From: Nocardia mikamii NBRC 108933
GTDB taxonomy: Bacteria; Actinomycetota; Actinomycetes; Mycobacteriales; Mycobacteriaceae
Assembly: GCF_001613505.1 (NCBI RefSeq)
Contig: NZ_BDCM01000013.1
Location: 186,001-250,000, forward strand
Reading direction: 5' to 3'
Length of the DNA: 64,000 bases
The number at the start of each line of letters is the position of its first letter. Position 1 is the first letter of the stretch. Shown here one piece after another: positions 59,266 to 64,000 of this stretch. A program made the position numbers and the translations under genes. The notes below the pieces were generated by a model that made no database searches, had not been told where the DNA came from, and was given only the letters and a program-made list of their open reading frames with translations.

Positions 59266-59694
59266 TCAGCTGTCCTGCTCGAAGCGGCGCCTGAACCGAT
59301 CTTCCATGCGGGCGGAGAAGCCACCGGCCTTGCGTTGCTTACTCTTTGCCGCACGGCCGGGAACACCACCGGGGCCGGAGGAGGCGTCGCCGCCGCCCCG
59401 GCCGCTCTTGGTCATACCCGAGCCGCCCAGCAACAACAACACACCCGCGCCGAACATCACGATGAAGCCGAGCAGGCTGATGATGGGGAATCCGCCGGGC
59501 TTGACGGGCAGGGCGATTCCCGCGATGAGAAGAACGAGGCCGAGGACGAAGAGCGCGGCCGCCTGAAGCCTGCGTCTTCCGGTGGCAGAGCGAAGCCGAC
59601 CACCACGCACGGTCGAGGCGAATTTTGGGTCCTCAGCATAGAGCGCGCTCTCGATCTGTTCGAGCATGCGCTGCTCGTGCTCGGAGAGTGGCAC
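59266..59694 (-). CDS. DUF3040 two-span membrane protein
   Basis: A 142-residue protein with the N-terminal DUF3040 motif PLSEHEQRMLEQIESALYAEDPKFAS, two membrane helices (about 50-66 and 75-95), and a long Gly/Ser/Arg-rich basic tail. DUF3040 proteins are actinobacterial membrane proteins of unknown function, conserved next to the dcw cluster (Rv2169c in M. tuberculosis). The GTG at 59694 is placed behind GGGGAGG. A role in envelope or division is suggested by synteny only. Confidence 0.87.
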   Translation of the reverse strand: MPLSEHEQRMLEQIESALYAEDPKFASTVRGGRLRSATGRRRLQAAALFVLGLVLLIAGIALPVKPGGFPIISLLGFIVMFGAGVLLLLGGSGMTKSGRGGGDASSGPGGVPGRAAKSKQRKAGGFSARMEDRFRRRFEQDS

Positions 59695-59818
59695 GGTACC
59701 TCCCCCGGCACTAGGTCCTGGTTGTCGTCTCCGGGTAGACGACAAGTAGCCGACCTTGGCGGCTACTGCCACCAATGATACGAGTTCGATCAGTGCGCTA
59801 CCACCTACTCGCCGATGT

Positions 59819-60262
59819 TCACGCCGTGCCGTCGGCGAGCCAGCCCGGCGCGGGACGCAATCGGGCCGCGGTAATCGCCAGCGCATCCTCCACATCGCGC
59901 AGGAATGCCTCCACCCGAGAGGCGAACTCGTCGGCCTGGGTATCGCTGATCGCGCGGTCGAGTCCGGCCTCGAGCGCCGCTCTGGTTTCGGAGAAGGAAC
60001 TGAAGTAGTCCGACCACATGACGAATTCCGGGGCGGCCTGTTGCATCAGCACCCACGCGTTACGGGAGCGAGCCCGCGGCGCCCGGTCGGCCCCGGTCGC
60101 CGCCAGCACCGCCCCGGCGCCGCGCAGGGCCGCCAGATACGCGCTGCGCAGCCGCTCGCTCGGGTCGGGTTCGGCCCAGGCCTGCTGCACCATCGTGTCC
60201 GCCCGGTCGAGCAGACCGCCCGCCCGGCCGGCACGTCGCGGATCGTCCATCCGACCAGCCAT
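59819..60262 (-). CDS. SAV_6107-type HEPN domain protein
   Basis: A 147-residue helical protein resembling the SAV_6107 HEPN family, with DRADTMVQQAWAEPDPSERLRSAYLAALRGAGAVLA (about 18-53) and ARSRNAWVLMQQAAPEFVMWSDYF. HEPN domains can be RNases, but the RxxxxH motif of toxin HEPN proteins is not evident and no MNT antitoxin partner lies nearby, so I make no toxin claim. The ATG at 60262 (MAGRMDDPRR) begins the conserved part. It is divergent from the acetyltransferase operon. Confidence 0.72.
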   Translation of the reverse strand: MAGRMDDPRRAGRAGGLLDRADTMVQQAWAEPDPSERLRSAYLAALRGAGAVLAATGADRAPRARSRNAWVLMQQAAPEFVMWSDYFSSFSETRAALEAGLDRAISDTQADEFASRVEAFLRDVEDALAITAARLRPAPGWLADGTA

Positions 60263-60504
60263 CTCGACACCTCCACATTTCGCATACCGGCCCGGTCGAC
60301 CGTGCCGAACCGAACAGGTATTCGAACGTTTCAATTGAATGTGAATATAGAGACGACCACCGACAGACTTTCGCGCCGAACGAGAGCCGCGCACCCTGGA
60401 TGGGGACCCCGCACCCCCGTCCGACCCCCGAATCCGACGTCCGCCTTCCAGACCACAGAACCTTCGACAGACAGAGACGGCCCCGAAGATATGGCACCCC
60501 GCAC

Positions 60505-61131
60505 ATGACCGCCGTCAGGCCCCGCCACACCCCCGCGCCCGTCGTCGTCGACCTCTCGGCCGCGACGCTGCGCCACCGGCTGCACGACGCCCTCGCCGTG
60601 TACGTCGCGGCGATGGACTATCCACGCGGCACCGAAAACCACCGCGCCCCGATGTGGGCCGAGCACACCACCCGGCCCGGCTGGCAGGCCGTCGCCGCGG
60701 TGGTCCCCGACGACAGCGGCCACGTCGATCTGCGCACCGCGCCGATCGTCGCGATCGCCTACGGTTATCGCGGTGCGCCGCACCAGTGGTGGCATCAGCA
60801 GGTGCACACCGGAATGCGCCGCTCGGGCTGGCCGGAGCAGACCGCGCGCGCCCTGCTGTCGGACTATTTCGAACTCACCGAACTGCACGTCCATCCCTCC
60901 GCCCAGGGGCGCGGGATCGGCGAGACCCTGCTGGTGCGGCTGCTCGAGCAGCGCACGGAGGCGGCGGTGCTGCTGTCCACGCCGGAGGTCGACCGCGAGT
61001 CCAACCGCGCCTGGCGGCTGTATCGCCGGCAGGGATTCACCGATGTGGTCCGGCATTTCGTCTTCTCCGGTGATACCCGGCGCTTCGCCGTCCTCGGCCG
61101 CCGGCTACCGCTGCGGACGCCCGAGCAGTGA
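60505..61131 (+). CDS. GNAT-family N-acetyltransferase
   Basis: A 208-residue acetyltransferase. The acetyl-CoA binding motif A is LTELHVHPSAQGRGIGETLLVRLLE, followed by NRAWRLYRRQGFTDV typical of GNAT motif B. The substrate is unknown. Its M. tuberculosis counterpart by position is Rv2170, a gene between the dcw cluster and lppM. Here its stop overlaps the start of a carotenoid-type oxidoreductase gene (GTGA), and it is the first gene of a three-gene operon. Confidence 0.85.
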   Translation: MTAVRPRHTPAPVVVDLSAATLRHRLHDALAVYVAAMDYPRGTENHRAPMWAEHTTRPGWQAVAAVVPDDSGHVDLRTAPIVAIAYGYRGAPHQWWHQQVHTGMRRSGWPEQTARALLSDYFELTELHVHPSAQGRGIGETLLVRLLEQRTEAAVLLSTPEVDRESNRAWRLYRRQGFTDVVRHFVFSGDTRRFAVLGRRLPLRTPEQ

Positions 61132-62690
61132 CGACACTGATCCTCGGCTCCGGCCACAACGCACTGGTCGCGGCCTGCTATCTGGCACGGGCGGGACATC
61201 CGGTGGAGGTCCTCGAGCGCGACGAGGTGCTCGGTGGCGCGGTGTCGACTGTCGAGCGCTTCCCTGGTCATCTCGTGGACCGCGGTTCCTCGGCACACAT
61301 CATGATCCGCCACACCGGCATCATCGAGGAACTCGAGCTGGAGAAGTTCGGGCTGCGCTACATCGACTGCGACCCTTGGGCTTTCGCACCCGCACCGGTG
61401 GGTTCCGGCGCTGAGCCGATCGTCTTCCATCGCGATGTCGACCGCACCTGCGCCTCGATCGAACGGGCCTGCGGTCCCCGCGAGGCCGAGGCCTACCGGC
61501 GGTTCGTCCGCACCTGGGGACCGCGGGCCCAGCGGGTGATGCGGGCGTTCGGTGGTGCGCCGACGCCGGGCCGGTTCCTGCGCGCGTTCTGGGGCCTGGA
61601 CGCCCGGGGCGGCGGCAGCGCGCTGTCGCGGGAATTCCTGCAGTCCGGAGACGCCCTGCTGGACAGCTGGTTCGACGACGAACGGCTGAAGGCGGCGCTG
61701 GCCTGGTTCGGCGCGCAGTCCGGGCCGCCGATGTCGGAACCCGGCACCGCGCCGATGGCCGGTTTCGCCGCGCTGATGCATACGCTCCCGCCCGGCCGCG
61801 CGGTCGGCGGCAGCGGCGCGCTCACCACGGCACTCGTGGCGCGGCTGCGCGCCGACGGCGGAACCGTCTCCGCCGGTGACGAGGTGACCGAGCTGCGCCG
61901 CTCGGGCGACGGCTGGCGGGTGCGCACGGCAGCCGGCCGCAACCTGTCCGCCCGCACCGTGATTTCCGGCACACACGTGCTGACCACGCTGGAGTTGTTG
62001 CGGCGCGGCGGATTCGACGACACCGTTGTCGAAGACTGGCGGCGTCGCATCCGCGTCGGGCCCGGTATCGGCATGGTGGTGCGGGCCGCCACCACCGCCC
62101 TTCCGGCATACCCCGGCGCCACCCGGCAGGAGTCGACGCGCGGGCTGCAGCTGCTGGTGACCGATCGGCGGCAGTTGCGACTCGCCCACGCCGCCGCGCT
62201 GGCCGGGGAACTGCCGCCTCGTCCGGTGGTGCTGGCGATGAGTTTCAGCGCGCTCGACCCCACGATCGCGCCACCCGGCGAACATCAGCTGTCGCTGTGG
62301 GCGCAGTGGCATCCGTACCGGCTCGCCGACGGCAGCGACTGGCGCGCGCACGGTGAGCGCGAGGCCGACCGCATCATCGCCGAAGTCGACTCCTACGCAC
62401 CGGGTTTCGCCGATTCGGTGCGGCAACGGTATGTGCAGACCCCCGCCGATCTGGAGAGCGAGCTGGGGCTGATCGGCGGCAACGTCATGCATGTCGAGAT
62501 GTCGATGGATCAGATGTTCTTCTGGCGGCCCATTCCGGAGTTGTCCGGACAGAAGGTGCCGGGTGCCCCCGGGCTGTTTCTGACCGGGGCCTCCACCCAC
62601 CCCGGCGGCGGGGTGTCGGGAGCGAGCGGGCGTACCGCGGCGGGGCTGGTGCTGCGCTCGCTGCGCCGCGGCCGTTTCGCGCGGCGATGA
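61128..62690 (+). CDS. CrtO/CrtI-like FAD-dependent carotenoid oxidoreductase
   Basis: A 520-residue FAD enzyme. The N-terminal dinucleotide motif is LILGSGHNALVAACYLARAG, followed by VEVLERDEVLGGAVST; the C-terminal FAD segment is PGLFLTGASTHPGGGVSGASGRTAAG. This form (GSGHNA) is closer to CrtO-type ketolases and related phytoene-dehydrogenase-like oxidoreductases than to the desaturase CrtI. With the CruF-like neighbour it suggests modification of a monocyclic carotenoid, which Nocardia and Rhodococcus are known to make. The GTG at 61128 overlaps the previous stop. The substrate is inferred. Confidence 0.8.
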   Translation: MTTLILGSGHNALVAACYLARAGHPVEVLERDEVLGGAVSTVERFPGHLVDRGSSAHIMIRHTGIIEELELEKFGLRYIDCDPWAFAPAPVGSGAEPIVFHRDVDRTCASIERACGPREAEAYRRFVRTWGPRAQRVMRAFGGAPTPGRFLRAFWGLDARGGGSALSREFLQSGDALLDSWFDDERLKAALAWFGAQSGPPMSEPGTAPMAGFAALMHTLPPGRAVGGSGALTTALVARLRADGGTVSAGDEVTELRRSGDGWRVRTAAGRNLSARTVISGTHVLTTLELLRRGGFDDTVVEDWRRRIRVGPGIGMVVRAATTALPAYPGATRQESTRGLQLLVTDRRQLRLAHAAALAGELPPRPVVLAMSFSALDPTIAPPGEHQLSLWAQWHPYRLADGSDWRAHGEREADRIIAEVDSYAPGFADSVRQRYVQTPADLESELGLIGGNVMHVEMSMDQMFFWRPIPELSGQKVPGAPGLFLTGASTHPGGGVSGASGRTAAGLVLRSLRRGRFARR

Positions 62691-63472
62691 CGGCGCGGGA
62701 GTGGCCGGCGGTGACCGCCGTGGCCTGGGTCGCGGCGCAGATCGCCTATCCCCTCACCGACGGCTCGGCGCGAGATCGGGTGACGATCCTGATCGTCGCG
62801 CTGTCGGCGGCCACCGCGCTGCTGCACGCCCGGGTGGCCCGGGGCATCGGCTGGGCGGCCGGGTATGCGGTGATCGTCGGCGGCGTCGGCGCGGTCGCCG
62901 AAATGATCGGTACCGCAAGCGGTTTCCCGTTCGGCTGCTATCACTACGCGCACGGCCGGCTCGGTCCCGATCTCGCGCAGGTGCCGCTGGTCGTACCGGT
63001 GGCCTGGGTCGGCGGGCTCTATCCGATCTGGGTGGCGACCGGGCTGCTGTGCCGCCACACCGTCACCCGCGTCGTGGCGACCGCCGTGGGCGCGGTGGGC
63101 TGGGACCTCTACCTCGACCCGCAGATGGTGGCCGACGGGCAGTGGACCTGGTGTTCGGCCCATCCGGGCCTGCCCGGAATCGGCGATATCCCGTATACGA
63201 ACTACCTGGGCTGGTTCGCCGTCGGCGCCCTGATGGCGACGCTGCTCGCCACACTCGAACGCCGCTGCGCCCCGCGCGGCGCTGGACCGGCGGTGCCGAT
63301 CGCGGTGCTGTTGTGGACCTGGTTCGGATCGGCGCTGGCCCATGCGGTGTTCCTGGATCTGCCCGCGTCCGCGGGGTACGGCCTGATCGGCCTCGGAGTG
63401 GTGGCCGTACCCACGGCGGTATGGGTGCTGCGGCAGGCTCGAGACCGCGGGCGTCTGCCCGCGCCGCCGTAA
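62687..63472 (+). CDS. CruF-like carotenoid 1',2'-hydratase (DUF422 family)
   Basis: A 261-residue polytopic membrane protein with about seven hydrophobic segments. Family-typical features are SGFPFGCYHYAHGRLGP, VGWDLYLDPQMVADGQWTW and IPYTNYLGWF, as in carotenoid biosynthesis proteins of the CruF/DUF422 type, which hydrate the acyclic end of lycopene- or gamma-carotene-like carotenoids. The ATG overlaps the stop of the CrtO-like gene (ATGA), so translation is coupled. CruG-type glycosyltransferase and other carotenoid genes are absent from the window. Confidence 0.82.
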   Translation: MTAREWPAVTAVAWVAAQIAYPLTDGSARDRVTILIVALSAATALLHARVARGIGWAAGYAVIVGGVGAVAEMIGTASGFPFGCYHYAHGRLGPDLAQVPLVVPVAWVGGLYPIWVATGLLCRHTVTRVVATAVGAVGWDLYLDPQMVADGQWTWCSAHPGLPGIGDIPYTNYLGWFAVGALMATLLATLERRCAPRGAGPAVPIAVLLWTWFGSALAHAVFLDLPASAGYGLIGLGVVAVPTAVWVLRQARDRGRLPAPP

Positions 63473-63522
63473 ACGCCCGTCGCGTGCCGACGATCACAGC
63501 GGCTCATGGCACGATGTGTGCC

Positions 63523-64000
63523 GTGCAGCCGAGTCCGACACCATCGATGCCAGAGTCGACCCACACGCCGCGGCGAACCCGGCGTCGTCGCCTCTGGTCC
63601 GTAGCCTTGCTGGCGCTGCTGCTGGCGCCGTTGCTGACCGGCTGCCTGCGGGTCCAGGTATCGATGGGCGTGTCCTCGAACGACCGCGTGTCCGGCCATC
63701 TGGTGGCCGCCGTGATCCCGGCCAACGACAAGGACAAGGGCCCCGAGCTGAAGGCGCCCGAGACGCTGGCCGCGAAGATCCGGGTCGAGCCCTACAGCCA
63801 GGACGGCTACGTCGGCAGCCAGGTCTACTTCGACGACCTGACCTTCGGCGAGGTGCAGCAACTGGGCGCGCTGTCGGATCAGACGCAGGGCATGTTCAAC
63901 CTGCAGTTCATCCGCACCGGCGACAAGGTGACGCTCACCGGCCGGGTCGACCTGAAATCCGTTCCGCCGCAAGGTTCCGACGTGCAGTTCACCGTCGCGT
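63523..64000 (+). CDS. lppM: LppM-like lipoprotein (3' truncated by window)
   Basis: An open frame from GTG 63523 (or ATG 63547) to the window end encodes at least 159 residues. The N-terminus is basic, then hydrophobic (LWSVALLALLLAPLLTGC), giving a good lipobox near residue 45. The mature part starts LRVQVSMGVSSNDRVSGHLVAAVIPAND, the signature of the LppM/DUF3153 family, implicated in phagosome maturation in M. tuberculosis. Synteny with Rv2171 supports it. The gene runs off the right edge. Confidence 0.85.
   Translation, partial: MQPSPTPSMPESTHTPRRTRRRRLWSVALLALLLAPLLTGCLRVQVSMGVSSNDRVSGHLVAAVIPANDKDKGPELKAPETLAAKIRVEPYSQDGYVGSQVYFDDLTFGEVQQLGALSDQTQGMFNLQFIRTGDKVTLTGRVDLKSVPPQGSDVQFTVA

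Noticed and set aside
59819..60262. HEPN toxin of a HEPN-MNT system
   Set aside because: No nucleotidyltransferase partner and no clear RxxxxH catalytic motif; the neighbour genes are divergent or unrelated.

Overview
The window is a GC-rich actinobacterial chromosome segment, most likely from Nocardia or a close mycolate-containing relative in Mycobacteriales. The evidence is an Emb-type arabinosyltransferase, Mtb12-like and LppM-like lipoproteins, Wag31, a T-box ileS, the mraW RNA motif, and gene order matching two Mycobacterium tuberculosis neighbourhoods (treY/ilvA/dnaE1/rluD/lspA/dinX/ileS and lppM/mraZ through wag31). Here these two blocks lie next to each other. I do not assign a species. 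No tRNA, rRNA, insertion sequence, prophage or CRISPR array was recognised; it reads as core genome with small accessory insertions.

Layout. 1-8.3 kb: the 3' end of treY, a secreted lytic transglycosylase-like protein, a DUF2235 hydrolase, dnaE and a deazaflavin-dependent nitroreductase. 8.3-20.2 kb: ilvA, a beta-lactamase-family esterase, a lipoprotein hydrolase, a methyltransferase, a VOC protein with no canonical start, a RarD-type transporter, a PhzF protein, a CtpE-type P-ATPase, an ADP-ribosylglycohydrolase and a membrane-anchored unknown. 20.2-31 kb: lspA-rluD, two lipoproteins, a lone emb gene, an Mtb12-like lipoprotein, a dinX-type Y-family polymerase, galU and a MarR regulator divergent from a membrane protein. 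31-37.3 kb: an NlpC/P60 protein, a 10-bp tandem array, then ileS under a T-box leader.

37.3-58.9 kb is a nearly complete division and cell wall (dcw) cluster, all on the minus strand and transcribed from high to low coordinates: mraZ, [mraW RNA], rsmH, ftsL-like, pbpB(ftsI), murE, murF, mraY, murD, ftsW, murG, murC, ftsQ, ftsZ, pgeF, yggS, sepF, yggT, wag31. Many junctions are 4-bp ATGA/GTGA overlaps, so translation is probably coupled. The Mur enzymes and MraY/MurG make lipid II, FtsW and PbpB polymerise and crosslink septal wall, FtsQ/FtsL/SepF/FtsZ build the divisome, and Wag31 directs polar growth. A perfect hairpin closes the ftsZ transcript, so pgeF-yggS-sepF-yggT-wag31 probably has its own promoter.

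59-64 kb: a DUF3040 membrane protein, a HEPN protein, then a translationally coupled acetyltransferase, CrtO-like and CruF-like carotenoid operon lying before an LppM-like lipoprotein cut by the window edge.

The least-explained signals are a nested hairpin and a second MraZ-box-like repeat cluster upstream of mraZ, a 27-codon leader ORF overlapping the sepF start, the non-canonical start of the VOC gene, the 10-bp tandem array behind ileS, and a palindrome shared by overlapping divergent promoters at the MarR gene.
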